NCBI GenBank assembly: GCA_035222895.1
Contig: JAVYIG010005398.1
Coordinates: 1-64,000 of the forward strand
Direction: 5' to 3'
DNA length: 64,000 bases
Origin: Strongylocentrotus droebachiensis
Lineage: Eukaryota > Echinodermata > Echinoidea > Camarodonta > Strongylocentrotidae
Shown here: one piece after another, positions 13,196-25,679 of the stretch
Numbering within the stretch: position 1 is the stretch's first letter
Layout of the letters: the number at the start of each line of letters is the position of its first letter
Notes under the pieces: model-generated
The model's database searches: none
What the model saw: only the letters and a program-made list of their open reading frames with translations
Told to the model about the DNA's origin: nothing
Position numbers and translations under genes: made by a program

Positions 13196-13210
13196 AAGAA
13201 AGAGATGTCG
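13040..13210. repeat. (GATA)n plus (GA)n microsatellite
   Basis: GATA/GATG units from about 13040 pass into a (GA)n tract to about 13205. The Ser/Leu and Arg/Glu frames here are not genes. Confidence 0.95.
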
Positions 13211-13377
13211 ATATTTTTTTGTTATGAAAGGCGTAAACTGCAAATTCAGACCATATTATTATTTTTTTTATTTTTTTTCAGATATTATTCCTTGGTGATC
13301 TACGGAAGATATGAAAGAACCTCTTAAATGAAAGAAGGATCGAAGGAGGAGAAAGGGGGAGGGGACAAGAAGAGAAG

Positions 13378-13657
13378 ATTAAAGAGAGAGAGAGAGAGAG
13401 AGGGGAAGAGAAAGAGAAAGAGAAAGAGAGAAAGAGTACGAACCTAGTCTTCGTACCAGATCTACGTAAGATATGAAAGTACTCTAGTTAAAAAAAGGTT
13501 GCGGATATGCAAGAGAGAAAGAAAGAGACTTTGATGTATTTAGAGAGAGAGTTAGGCAGACCGACAGACATATACATAGATAGACAAATAGTTAGATAGA
13601 TAAATAAATACATTTGTGGATAGATAGATAGATACATTGATAGATAAATGACAGATT

Positions 13658-13688
<31 letters not shown>

Positions 13689-13885
13689 GGGGGAGGGGGA
13701 GAGGGAGAAAGATAGAGTCAAATTGATATATAGAGCAAGAAAGAGAGAGGGTGAGATAAAAAGATAGACAGACAGATAGATATATGGATAGAAAGATCTA
13801 CGATGATGGATGGATGGGTGAGTCACCGATAGAGAGAGAGAGACAGATAGAGAGAGACAGAGAGGGAGACAGACAGAGCAAGAGA
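13378..13885. repeat. Compound (GA)n / (GATA)n / (GACA)n array
   Basis: Four blocks of purine-rich simple sequence: (GA)n at about 13382-13435, GATA/GACA at about 13555-13650, (GA)n with G runs at about 13655-13700, and GATA/GACAGA to about 13885. Non-coding. Confidence 0.9.
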
Positions 13886-14907
13886 AAAACAAAAGTGAAG
13901 GGAGATGTATTTAATGTTCCAACTGTCTCCTAAATCAAGATACATTTCGTCCTCCAAACGGTCGTTTAGTTCAATATCATCCATCCAAACCGGAAGAGTA
14001 AACTTCGTCGAATCTAGCACTTCACATTAGTCAAGTTCGTACTGAACCATGCTCATTTCTGAAATGAGTTTACATTAACATAGCATAGCCGTTTTTATAC
14101 ATCATTTGATTTTGATAGTGCATATAAAACTTTTTCTTCGTTTTATTTTTCTTAAGTCACTTTAAAACTGAATATTATTTGAATTTAGTTCGGAGTACGA
14201 TTTGTGTCTTTATAGATGAGGCAGTTGGAACATTTAATTCTATCTCACTCCGTCTGTTTCCTTTTCTTGTTATGTCTGTCCGTCTGTCTGTCTCGCTATC
14301 TGTCTCTTTCTCTCGCTATTGTACAATGCATGGCTTTCTTGTTGAGCAGGTCCACTAGCTTTCAGTTGAGCTGAATTAAACTACCCTGTTGAAAGAAATC
14401 ATGAATAAATAAAATAAATAGTCAGTAATTGTTGTTTATCATGATCTTGCAAGATTGTGCTACAATTTCTCCGCGGACAATATCTTACACCAGACGAATT
14501 CCTAAATTCATCGAAGACACAAACGATACATAACTTAACTTTATTGTCAAGAATATAATTGTTGAGTTGAGTACTTGAGATCGAACATCCCAGAACTTTT
14601 GGAGATTTGAACAATCCTCGACTTGCTTGAGTAAAAATCGTTTTATAGTGACAGACGCTTGATCGATCGTGCCAGTATAACTTTCATAAATACCCGACAA
14701 ATATATCTAGCGATCGTCTTATGTTTGTTTTTCATCCTGTATGAAAAAACTCCTCTTCGGGCGTGAAACAATACACGCCTTGTACCGACCTATATATGGA
14801 ATGGCAAGAAATAAAGTGACCCAGGGATATATATAGCGTGGCCTTTGCAAGCTTATGGGCATTGTTATGATAGTCTCATATCGAATACTTGATGGGCAAG
14901 GTTTAAC

Positions 14908-15012
14908 AATTCGTCGCTGTTTTCACGAAGTGACGGTAGTGAAAAAAAATTGCATTCACTTTGCGTTACGATTTTCCTCACTACCGTCACTTCGTGAAAA
15001 CAAGGACGAATT
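14908..15012. repeat. 105-bp hairpin element
   Basis: The left arm AATTCGTCGCTGTTTTCACG... is matched in inverse by ...CGTGAAAACAAGGACGAATT. The core of both arms, TCACGAAGTGACGGTAGTGA, is an exact inverse. Arms are about 36 bp with about two mismatches, and the loop is about 34 bp. It is probably a small MITE. No target duplication was assigned. Confidence 0.8.
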
Positions 15013-16308
15013 ATCCTAAGGCATTATCATCAATCATTTTGTTTTCTTTGATGACAATTTGACTGTTAAGGAAAAGGAAAAGTTTTAGTAACGGTCAGTT
15101 CTTCATCCCAGTCGTGGATTTATACGCCATAGTTGATATTTTGCCGTCCATACGGTGACCGATGTTTCTAAGGAGGGATAAGAAGTCGTTACAAACACAG
15201 AAAAAAGTTTAAATCTAAATTTTGTGAAGTTTCTTTAATCCCTAGGTTCGTCAATTCAAATGTTCACTCGAAATTCCGAAGGTTAATATTTTCGTATAAG
15301 GGAAAAGAGTTCATAATTTGGTAGGCAACGAATTTTCTGATGATTGAGATTTTAGAGTTTATAATCCCCCTTTATTCCCCTAAAATAGGGTTCGTTCCGG
15401 AAAAAAAGGGAGCCACATCGAATTTTAGTCCTTGCCATTCCCAACCCTTTTCCGCATTAAAAGCCTCCTAGTATAGAGGAAATTTGTACGACTGTTTATT
15501 ATTATTATTTTAAGCTTTTCGCATGAGAACCTGAGGAAAAAACAAAATACTTTTGGAATAACAAGTCTTCCCGGATAGTGTTTTCCTTTTGAAGACAGCA
15601 CGACCTTCGTTATAGACATACATGTTCATCTCTATAATACAAAAATCTACTCTCGGGCCAAGAAGGAAAACAATTTTTTGTCATTTTGTCTCCAAACTTC
15701 GGGCTGAATTTATGAAATGTATACCTCTCAAACTATTTTTTTGCTCCGAGCGCTGAGAGATCAAGCGAGCAATGTTCTTTTGTATGTAGCGATTATTGTC
15801 AAAGATAATCTGAAGTTAGAGCTCGTGAGTAGATGAACTAATAGACATGCACGTCCCTTGGAGCGTGTCTTCCTTCGTCTTTCTGCAGCGGCGTAGCTCT
15901 AAGAGGTACGTGGGCACACGCGGCCCCCATTCGTGAGGTGAAAAGGGAACATGAGTGAAACCATTGAAATGAAATGGAAAGGGGTATGAATGAGAACCAA
16001 AAAATGAAAAGAAATCCCGAACGCCTTCCCCAAAATTGGTGGCTTAATTTTTTGATAAGAATTTCATTAATCGAGTAAGACCGATGCCCCCATCCCATCA
16101 TTATAATGTAATTGCCCCGTTAATGGCTAGTCCCGCGCCACGCCAATCTCGCTGTGTGTAGGCAGAGGACATCATTCTCGCTCATTTCGGTTTATAACAG
16201 TCAGCAGCCATGGCACTTTGAGCATAAGTGTTTCCACCTGTTGCCTTTTTTGGACGTGTATTATTCTATGTATAGTCCAACGAGGAAAAGACTTTTGTAT
16301 TAAAGGCC
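15013..16308. other. Non-coding stretch
   Basis: AT-rich unique sequence with no supported exon. Confidence 0.5.
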
Positions 16309-16473
16309 CTGGGCCCCGTTGCAAAATACTTTACATTAATGCTAACTTAACCATCAATCGTAACTGACTACCATGAAAACATCACTGAAGAGCCAATCAA
16401 ATAAAGTTTCCATGAAAGTTACCCTTAAAGGCAAAGTTATCATCAATGGTGAGTTTCAGGCAACGGGGCCCAG
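16309..16473. mobile_element. MITE with CTGGGCCCCGTTGC ends
   Basis: CTGGGCCCCGTTGC at 16309-16322 is the exact inverse of GCAACGGGGCCCAG at 16460-16473. The 165-bp interior is AT-rich, with further complementarity (TTAACCATCAATCGTAAC against GTTATCATCAATGGTGAG). No coding capacity. The ends resemble those at 28811, 38600 and 49307. Confidence 0.8.
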
Positions 16474-19140
16474 GTTTGCCTGCGGAGAGGACTAGGGGGG
16501 GGGGGGGACTATAATAAAGACGAACTAAATAAGAATTCAAGTACAACTGTTTTTGTTTAAATGTGCTGTGCATTTTTATCATGATCAATAAAACACACGT
16601 TAAAGTTTGATTTCGTTAAAGTTTGACTCTTATTATGCCACAGGGCTAATCCCCATTGTGCCAAGCCCCAAATCCCCTGTGCCAGGTTGTTTTGGAGATA
16701 ATCTGATTAACGCGATGGTTCTATGAATAGCGAGTGCAAAATACACAGCACAGTCCAATGAGCATGAACAATAACTGCTATTTCGAATGCTGCATTGCAC
16801 GCACATGGCACTCAAGCGATAGCTCTCTCGGATGTACAAAGCACTATAACGATAGCGTGCATGCATCCTTATGGCAGGCTATGAGTTAATAATGCAACAA
16901 TAACAACCAGACAGGCCAAGGGGGTAATTTCACTCTTTGCATATTGATGATACGAATAACCTTTGCGTCATTTTCCAAATCTTCAAAAAGGTTTACATGT
17001 CTCTGAGTAATGATGACACTGTCTCTCAAGGGATTTCGAGAAAGCTGTTCATCAAAACCTCATCTTCGTGAGTGTTTTGATTAATGAGAGTGAAATGGCA
17101 TGTGACAAAACTCGTGAAATGTTATCAAAACGAAGATATAAATGTTTATCAATTATTGATATGCACTCGTTACCGCCGACAAAACCGACGCCAGACCGAC
17201 AATAGACCGACGATAGAGCGGAAAATTGTCAACCTTATCCTAAATGGCGAAGAAAAAAAAATCGGTTCTTCTATCTGTTCGAAGTCGGTAAAGCGATTTG
17301 ATAAAGAATTTGTTATTGGATTCTATGTGATAAGTTTTAAGATAATTTGGCTTATTGTACTGGAATATTGACATCTTCAAGCCGCTTAGGAAGCTACGAC
17401 TGTCTTAAAGACGACGTTTTTTTCTCAACACTCACTGTACATCAAATTTACATACCTAAGTGTTCATGAGACGACATATCCACATACTTATTTAGTTTAT
17501 AGATGAACGCAGTTTCGTCTTTGGTTTAACCAAGCTCTTCTGTATATAATATATTTCAATTATATTCAAATACTAGTTGCTAATGATGCATTAACCAAAG
17601 GTTTGAAAACATTGCATGTACCTCGCAGCTTTACCTTTCTTTAATATACACATACACAAGCAAACATTGCCGTTTATATCTACGGGTTTAACACCATATC
17701 AGATGAAATCAATTGAAAGTAGCGTTTAAAGAATTCAAATAAATCGTGTTTGGTTTCACCCATCAAACAAATTATAGGGAGTTTTTAAGTTATGTACTGA
17801 ATCTGCATTTCAACAGATTTAAACTTAAATTATGTTCTTACTTCATTTTTATGTATAATTTTGCAGTGACATGATCTTTTTTATTGTTCAACCAATGGAA
17901 AAGAAGTTCTGTTGTATGACAGACGAATCAATAAAGCCGAATTAATTCAAATTCATTTTGTTTGTTACAGACAACATTAATTTTACTAAAGTTGTCATCA
18001 CGAACAAGCCGACATTATCATTGATATTCTACTAAGGTATCAGACGAAATGGAAAAAGTAAAGATAAACCAATAAAATAAACTGCACGATTTTCACACTT
18101 TAATTTCAGTCATGCAATAGCAGTTCTCAGAATAAATCTACCTTTGAAAGCTATTCAGTATTCCTGTCAGAATCCAGTGAACACAATCTAGAAATCAGAA
18201 CGGCTCTCGTGAACATCATTGTTGATGCAAACTGTATGATGATGATGGTCGATATTCGAAGAGAATATAGGATGCGATTGTCGGAGTGATGGATATAGTT
18301 GGTATTTGAAAGTTGGTTGAGCGAGGCGATTTAAACTACTGGGAATGCAAAGTGATCAGTCGTGGACGTGGCATGCATGTCTGATATTTCGAAATGGGAG
18401 CATGAACTACGTCTGAAGATTGATAATCATACTTGGTCCGTTCAAATCTACAGAAAAAAAGTGAGATTTGAAAGTCTATTTTTTTTATTTTTTTTTGCAT
18501 CGCGGTCCAAAAATCGTTATTTTCTTTTTGTTTGTTTGTTTGCGTGACAGAATCATTTCACTTATCTTCGCGATTTGCATCGCGATCCAATTCACAGTAA
18601 GCCTTGCGATTGTTCAGAATCTTTGATCGCGATAGTCTGTCGGGCGCTATGTGGGTGAATGGTATTGAGAATCAAAAATCGATTTATTTTATCTCAGGAT
18701 TCCAAGCGCGCATACATCGTCGAGATTCACGCACCCAGTTCGGACGTTCTAGCTGTCAAGCGAGAATTCTCCCTGTGTGTGAATGGTCGCCCCCCAAAAA
18801 AGGTTCTTTGCACTGCGATCCAATCGCACTAATTGTTTAATGTGTGAACGGGCCTGATTCATTCAGATGTGAATTCCGAATTTCAGATATGCATTCGGAC
18901 TTGTATATACATAACATGTAGTTTGTTGAGCTTGACTCATTTTAAAACTTGTCGTTCAGGGTTTTTGTTTTCGTGTAACATCAAACACGAAAAGACAAAT
19001 CGCATTTTCGATTAAAAAGATATTTTAATATTTGTAAACACGCAACAGCAATAAGCAGTATATATAGCTGTTTTACGATGACGCATAAACAGAATTGATA
19101 AAAAATTGACACCTTTGAAATCTACTTCCATCGTCCCTCT
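16474..19140. other. Non-coding stretch
   Basis: No exon recognised. There is a G16 run at about 16496-16508, a short GACCGAC-rich patch at 17175-17220 that resembles the ends of the element at 30537, and CGCGATCCAA words repeated around 18500-18830. Confidence 0.5.
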
Positions 19141-19190
19141 TTGCTAATTGGGAGAGAGTCTTACATTTCTCTCACTGCGGATGTTATTTT

Positions 19191-19280
19191 ATATCACCAG
19201 TTACCTCGCAAAGTGACAATGAAGATTGGTTATTTCATATCACCAATTACCACGCAAAGTGACAGTGAGGGTTGGTGTAA
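19191..19280. repeat. Tandem direct repeat, 2 x about 46 bp
   Basis: ATCACCAGTTACCTCGCAAAG at 19191 is followed one unit later by ATCACCAATTACCACGCAAA, and both continue GTGACA.TGA.G.TTGGT. It abuts the inverted repeat starting at 19288. Confidence 0.75.
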
Positions 19281-19287
19281 GCGACAC

Positions 19288-19945
19288 GGCTTACTTCGAA
19301 TCATCGGGTCATCGCGTCCGGTCGGGTGGTCACGTTACGGAACCTTTCGTGAAACGAAATCGGGAGATCTCAAAAGCTGCATTTAAACTGCAGCCAAATT
19401 TTTTTTATTTTGTATTCACATTCTAGTGTTTCAATGTAGTTACAAAGTAAATACCGGCAAGCATGCACGACAAACAAAAATCGAAGTCAAAAACTCCCCC
19501 TGTGGAGTGTGCTGAAGTTTCACCGATTTTCTGCAGTGTAAATGCAAACTTCGTGAGATACCAATTTTTGCTCACGTGACTGTCCTCGCTTCTGGCCGCA
19601 GGGCGCGGCACCGACAAATGAAAAGTCGGTATGAGTAAATTTCGACGGTTTTTATGGCAGTCAAATAAAAAAATTAATTTGTTTTATTTTTTTTAATCGT
19701 TTTAAAATAGAGTTTGGGGTGTGTAAATGGACATATTGTGAAGATTCTCGTTAAGGACGTATTAGCTATAGGATTTTTACAAAGTGTCGGGTAAATCAAT
19801 TGGACCAGACCTTTTGTAGATGAGAAGACTTTATTTCAAAAACATTACCCCCGACATTTCGTGAATAATGGGGCATGTTTTCTCAAAAGGTCGAAAAACG
19901 CGACAACCCGACCCGACGCGATGATCCGATGACTCGAAGTAAGCC
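19288..19945. mobile_element. Inverted-repeat element, about 658 bp
   Basis: The left arm 19288-19365 (GGCTTACTTCGAATCATCGG and on) matches the inverse of 19875-19945 with scattered mismatches (GGCTTACTTCGAGTCATCGG). The interior is AT-rich and non-coding. It is likely a decayed MITE, and the ends are approximate. Confidence 0.55.
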
Positions 19946-20021
19946 AGCAATACATGTTTCTTAATAGTGACATTATTTCGTATTCGATACAGAGCATTTG
20001 CAACAACATCCGAAAGCAAAT

Positions 20022-20415
20022 CTTAATTCTCGCTACCCTAAATAGGTACGAAAATCTCGAAATTCGCGAGACGAGGTAATTTTCACTCTCTGGGGTCGTC
20101 ACTACAACTTCCGGTATAGAGTCCCATCCCGCTGGCGCTAGCGCCTGTGTTCGCTGTGCAGAGTTTTCACGCACGCTAAAATCGATGCCAATCAGTGTAA
20201 TTGGTACAGATTATAATATGCAATGGAAAGCTTCGGGCAGAATTAGTGACTTTAGCACAAAAGGCCGTTAAACTCTACCGTGAAAGAGAGGGTTGTGATC
20301 ACGAACGCCTGCACAGGAAGCTGTAATGTCGAAAAGCTATCCCATAATGCAATGCGGATTTCAGGATTTTCCCCGGATCTCGGCAGAATCGCTATTTGGG
20401 GTAGCGAGAATTAAG
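20022..20415. mobile_element. 394-bp MITE
   Basis: The ends CTTAATTCTCGCTACCC and GGGTAGCGAGAATTAAG are exact inverses, and complementarity extends to about 24 bp. No open frame of interest. It lies about 75 bp after the element ending near 19945, in a transposon cluster. Confidence 0.75.
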
Positions 20416-21039
20416 CCCGAACATAGAAAGAAAGAAGAAAAAAACACGACAAGTATAAAGAGTGATTACTATTAATTCCGGAAGGATGTTCACTTATTAA
20501 ACTTTTTGTTGGGGTGCTTCGATAATAATAATAAATAATTTTAACAAATGCGCCTACTCTGGACTTTTTGTAATTTGTTCATTCTCTGTTTTTTCTTTTC
20601 TTGATTTGTTTCTTTTTCTCTGTCCTCCATATTACTCCTTCATATTCCTCGGCCTGATTTATCGCCTCTTGTAATTTATCACGTTCGCACCGCTAATCAA
20701 ATTTACATTGAAAAAGAAGAAGTGATGGTTTTGGGCGATCGACTACATCTTACGCCATCGGGCTTGAAAGACTTGGGATTTGAAAATCTGCTCACATGGT
20801 TGGAAAATGAGTTCTAACAAGGCGTAATACATATCTAAGAAAAAGAAGAAAAAGAAAGAAAAGCAAAAAGAAAAGTTATTTAATCTGATTGATTTGCTGA
20901 CAACATAAAAGGGGATAAAGAAACTTGGAAAGGGATATAAACTATCAATTTCTAGTTCTCTCCTTCTCTCTATCTCTCCTTCCCTCTCTCTCCTTACTTA
21001 CCTTACCTTTACTTTGTGCACCCATGCACGTATCACAAA

Positions 21040-21912
21040 AAAGTTCGATAATGTTTGTTATCCTATACACTTGTTTTAGTTATATTTATAGATTTATGCA
21101 CTAAAAATGAAAAAAAAATAATAATCTCATCGTCCTCTTTATATAGAAACCATTTCTTTCTTCAGGAAGGTAGTCTGATATAAACTGATATCCTCAGGAC
21201 ACAACAAATTTATGCATGAAACTACGCGATTATGATAATAAAGGAGATGGGAATGAAGGAGAAGATAATAAAGAAGAGGATGACGACGATAATGATAATG
21301 ATGATGTGCAAAAAAACAAAACAACAACTAAGAAAAGAAATCGACTCTTAACAGATTATAGATATAAACGTTTAATATTGACATGATCTTCATTATTATC
21401 TGGCCCCTTTAAGTAACCAATATTATTCATCTTGTGATAATTGTACTTATTTGCTCTTCGTAAATATTCTATATCACATCAACATCAAATCTTGAGTCAA
21501 TCGCGTGTTTCAATGCTCCATCAATCTTGCAGCGAGTTCTCATCTCTTGAGAATTTAAATCAAACCTTATCAAATCAAGATAATCAAAATCAGAATTAGT
21601 GGAGTATAAAGCCCTTTCAATAAATTTGATAAACATAATTCATATCATGTACGCTCCATTTATCGGCGAACATGAGAACATATAGGACCAATACGAAGTT
21701 ACTAATTAATACTCTTTATAAAGGCGGCTGAATTTTATGCAACGATAATTACAATCTACCATAATTCGAGGTTGCAAGGTTGAATTTCATGTTCACAATT
21801 TTGTTATAAAAAATTTCTATTTTCCTGACTCACTACCTAACTTGATCTAATCATCTGCCTGGGAAAATCTGATATGCACCTCTCCAAAAATTTACGCTTT
21901 GCGACTACCGTA
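21040..21912. repeat. Segmental duplication, unit 1
   Basis: This block recurs as 22455-23895. Shared sequence includes CTATACACTTGTTTT, TCATCGTCCTCTTTATATAG, AATCAAACCTTATCAAATCA, TTTATCGGCGAACATGAGAA, CATGTTCACAATTT and CTGCCTGGGAA, in the same order. A third partial copy of one sub-block (TATCACATCAA...GTCA.TC.CG.GTTT) is at about 21915-21990. Non-coding. Confidence 0.75.
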
Positions 21913-22364
21913 AATAACTGATATCACATCAAATCAAACCTGGGGTCAGTCACGCGTTTTACTACCCTACAACTAATATCAATTTTGCATCTCTCATCAT
22001 TACCTTTAACGAGAACGAGGGAGGGGGTTGGGGGGAGTTTCTATCCTCAATCATGCCACTGCCTCCATTGATAAGCTCAGGGTTCTCAACATTCTTGCAT
22101 AAATATTGAATGTTTATTTGCCATCGGCATATTGGCTTCGGATCGAGAATGGTGGTCTCCCGGGGAAATAGCTCAACGGGCGCCGCATCATCGATTCCTC
22201 AAAATGATATTTTTTCGTCTTTTCTTCACCCGCCCTTCTTTTCATTTAAGTTAATTCCTTCTCTCCCTAAAACTACCTTTAGCCCTTTCGTCTTCTTTTT
22301 CTTCTTTTTCTTCACTTTCTCTAACACTCCATTTTCTCTAAACAATCAAGGCTCTCATATTCTC

Positions 22365-22425
22365 TCTCTCTCTCTCTCTCTCCCCCCCCCCTCTCTCTCT
22401 CTCTTTCTTCCCCTCTCTCGTCCTT
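22365..22425. repeat. (CT)n microsatellite with C run
   Basis: CT dinucleotides interrupted by a C10 run. It sits between the two units of the segmental duplication. Confidence 0.9.
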
Positions 22426-22454
22426 ATTTCTTAGTTCACCCAAAGTATCACCAC

Positions 22455-22896
22455 CAAAATCGATGTTTGTTATTCTATACACTTGTTTTTGTTATTTTTA
22501 TAGATTTGTTCACTCAAATGTAAAGATTTTTTTTCTCATCGTCCTCTTTATATAGAAACCATAATTTTTTACCAATATCCTCAGGGCACACCAGATAATG
22601 GATATGCATGCAAATATGTGATGATGATGATATAGGAGATGACGATGGAGAAGAAGAAGATGACGATGAAGATGATGATGATAGTAGTTATATCTGTCAA
22701 TACTCCCTACTACCTATATCTTTCGCTCTTTCTCTCTCTCTCTCTCTTTCTCTCTTTCTCGCATACACACACCAAACACACGCGCACACACACACACACA
22801 CACACGCAGGCACGCACATCCACACACATATACATATTTCTTCTATTCCTCCTCTCTCTCTCTCTCTCTCTCGTTCTCTCTCTCTTTCTTTCTCTT

Positions 22897-22952
<56 letters not shown>

Positions 22953-23895
22953 CATATCAATATTATCATCTAATCAGTTTATCATTTTCCCCATTCTGTT
23001 TATTACGATACACCCTTCTCTCCACATTTCGATCTGTCTTTCCCTTTATTCTACTCCCTACAAGACCCCTACAAGTAGCATGAATATAGTGATTTTCTAT
23101 CCGTCTCTTCTGCTCTACAGAATTTCCCTTTTGTATAACTCTTTTGCGTCTCCAATTTCTCACTTTTGTGCTACGAGCACCATATTTATCTTTAAACTGT
23201 TCTAAAAAAGATCGAAATCCCAACCATCAACTTTCTCTTTACATCTATTTAGGATTGTGTTCCCATGGTGAAAAGTTTGATATCTTTTTATGTTCCTTCT
23301 AGAAGTTGAAATTGTCTTCGATTTGTATTTTTGAAAACAAAAATTTCTGTACTTATTTAGGCAGAGCATACAAAATTGTTTCATTTGGGTAATATTCCTG
23401 TTCGAATTGTTTATTTGTATTATCATCCTGCGAGCGATATTGGGTTACTTGGAAGATTCATCCAACATTTAACTAGGTCAAAGTAATTTATTCGATATAT
23501 CAAATAATCCCTTGAGAGTTAGAATCAAACCTTATCAAATCAAGATAATCAAAATTAGAATGTAGGAAAGTGGGAAACCCTTAAAAGAAATTTGATAAAC
23601 ATAAGTCATATTATATACGCTCTATTTATCGGCGAACATGAGAACCTTATGGGACCGAAACTAGGTCACCAAATAGAACCCAATGAGACGCCTGAATTAT
23701 ATGCAACTATTATTATTATCTGCAATAATTCGAGGTTACGATGTGCATCTTCATGTTCACAATTTCGTTATAATAAGCTTAAGTAAGCTTAATAAATAAG
23801 CTTAATCTTCATGACCCATTACCAAAATTGATCCAATAGTCTGCCTGGGAATATCTGATATGTGCTTCTCCCAAAATGTGCACTTCTGTGACAAG
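22455..23895. repeat. Segmental duplication, unit 2
   Basis: Second, longer copy of 21040-21912. The extra length comes mainly from (CT)n and (CA)n expansion at 22725-22955 and unique sequence at about 22960-23505. The homologous parts are about 22455-22640 and 23508-23895. Non-coding. Confidence 0.7.
22725..22955. repeat. (CT)n-(CA)n-(CT)n compound microsatellite
   Basis: CT to about 22760, CA/CG-CA to about 22830, then a long CT tract to about 22955. Confidence 0.95.
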
Positions 23896-24402
23896 CGTAT
23901 AATGTCTGTTTGCTCACGTCTTTGGCGTTGTCATGAAGCATGATCGTTTTAGCCCGTTGCATTCGATGCGTTATTTTCATTGAGTTATTACCTGCGCCAA
24001 TCAATATGAAGACATTCAACTCATATACACTAATAATTCAACGGTTTCCTTGTTTGTTTGTTTTAATGTTTTTGTTCTTATTAAATGTTTTTGTTTACTG
24101 TTAATTGACATTTCCTATTTGTACGCTCTCTCTCTCTCTCAAATGGCACGTCAAAAACTGCAACGGTCTCTGACGTAGTCCTACGTCAACAAAATGACGC
24201 CTCGTATGCAACGGACTTTGTACACTGTCGCTCATATAGTTGGAATATTGTTGTTTAAAAAAAGGCATGGGCACACAGAGGATTTTTTTATGTTCGAGAC
24301 CGGGGTAAAATGCAATAAATTATTGAACATTTATTGCATTTTCTTTGTGTTTTTTTATTTATGGAAACTGTCCCCTACCCTAGCCCCCGCTGCGTACAGT
24401 CA

Positions 24403-24470
24403 TGGTTCAGTGACAAAGCAATGGCCTCGTAACTGTGAGGCCCCAGGATCAAAACCGTGTCGATGTGCTA
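24403..24470 (+). mobile_element. Possible tRNA-related SINE fragment
   Basis: TGGTTCAGTGACAAAGC resembles a tRNA D-arm/A-box. CCTCG...TGAGG can form an anticodon-type stem, and GGATCAAAACC resembles a degenerate B-box. No acceptor stem is evident, so a functional tRNA is unlikely. Short and tentative. Confidence 0.35.
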
Positions 24471-24769
24471 TATTAGTGCCCTTTTGTGGGGCATTGATCC
24501 TCATTACTGTCATTTATGACTTAAGGGCGTAGGTCCCCTAGTTGATAAGCATAGTAGCATACACATGCTTTAGCAGTCACGCAAAACACACATTGTCAAA
24601 TTATTATTCAATAAAATCTGAGAATGTATACTATTATCTAGATCTATTATTTATAAATTATTTTAAAAATAATTCCATAAATTGGGGTAAAACAAAAATA
24701 TTCCAACTATTATGAGCGAGAGTGTATTTAGATCAGAGTTCTTCAAGCTATTGATTGTCTATATTGTTT

Positions 24770-25015
24770 TCTTCTCTCTCTCTCTCTCTCTCTCTTTCTT
24801 TCTCTCTGTTCTTTTCTTTCTCTCTCTCTCTCTGTCTGTCTCTTTCTCTGTCTCTGTCTCTCTCTTTCTCTTTCCCTTTTGCTCTCTCTTTCTCATTCTT
24901 TCTCTCTTTTTCTCTCTCTCTTTCTCTCCCTTTCTCTCTCTCTCTCTCTCTCTTTTTTCTCTCTATCTCTTTCTTTCTATTTCTCACTCTTTCACCTTCT
25001 ATCTTTCTCTCTCTT

Positions 25016-25051
<36 letters not shown>

Positions 25052-25078
25052 CCTTTCTCTCCCTCTCTCTTTTTCTCA
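24770..25078. repeat. Long (CT)n pyrimidine tract, about 300 bp
   Basis: Nearly all C/T on the + strand, with CT dinucleotides mixed with TTTC and TCCC. It is one of the largest microsatellites in the window. The overlapping frames on both strands are repeat translation. Confidence 0.95.
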
Positions 25079-25299
25079 ACTTCATCTCTTCTCATTGAAC
25101 TGCCCAAAGTCATGACTGTATCTGGGAATTTTCTTTTTTTTCCATTTTTTTTAAAACTATTAATCTAAAGAACAATTACAATGACAAGGCATAAACAAGA
25201 TATTAAAGGCAGGTGGCAATGGAAATTGAAATGTAAACAAAGTCAATGAAAATGCTTTAAGAACATGTCTTCATATATAATTTATACATCTTATGAACA

Positions 25300-25670
25300 T
25301 CAGTTAGAATCTATCCTCGACTTTCGAAAGTGAAGAGCAAGTCTACCCTTATTCTTGGCTATTCTATCCTTTAAATCTTTGTTGGACTGAATGAGTGCCT
25401 TATAACCATCCATGTTAGAGGAGATCCCCCTGAATGTGCAATTATAAACATAATATTTAAACAGCAAGAGGGTATACGTTAAGAATTTAACATCTTTTAG
25501 CCCAAAAAGATTTTCAAATGGGCAGATAGTTATAGTCTCTGAGCAAGTTTCTTCTTTCATATAAATTTGTAACTCACATTGAATTCCTAGGGTTTTACAT
25601 TGTTCATGCGGGTCTATTTTCTTTACAGTTATTTAGCATGTCAATCACAAATTGTATTTTTTCGGGAGTC
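25300..25670 (-). mobile_element. LINE reverse-transcriptase C-terminal remnant
   Basis: The minus-strand frame ending at 25300 reads FLTYTLLLFKYYVYNCTF, then about 30 residues later DRIAKNKGRLALHFRKSR. This pattern (hydrophobic stretch, K-Y-Y-I/V-Y-x-C, then a basic IAxxxGKLxxHxxKW-like tail) is typical of the extreme C-terminus of L1-like LINE ORF2 proteins in marine animals. The frame can be followed upstream to about 25620, where a one-base shift leads into PEKIQFVIDMLNN, so the copy is frameshifted. It is 5'-truncated, with no polymerase motif seen. Family assignment is from memory of the motif. Confidence 0.6.
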
Positions 25671-25679
25671 GCAGGGGCT

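Noticed and set aside
22160-22205. tRNA-like text (TAGCTCAACGGG, ATCGATTCC)
   Set aside because: The spacing between A-box-like and B-box-like words is too short and no acceptor stem pairs. Not a tRNA gene.
24712-25168. Ser/Leu/Phe-rich and Arg/Glu-rich frames
   Set aside because: Both strands are open because the sequence is (CT)n. No gene.
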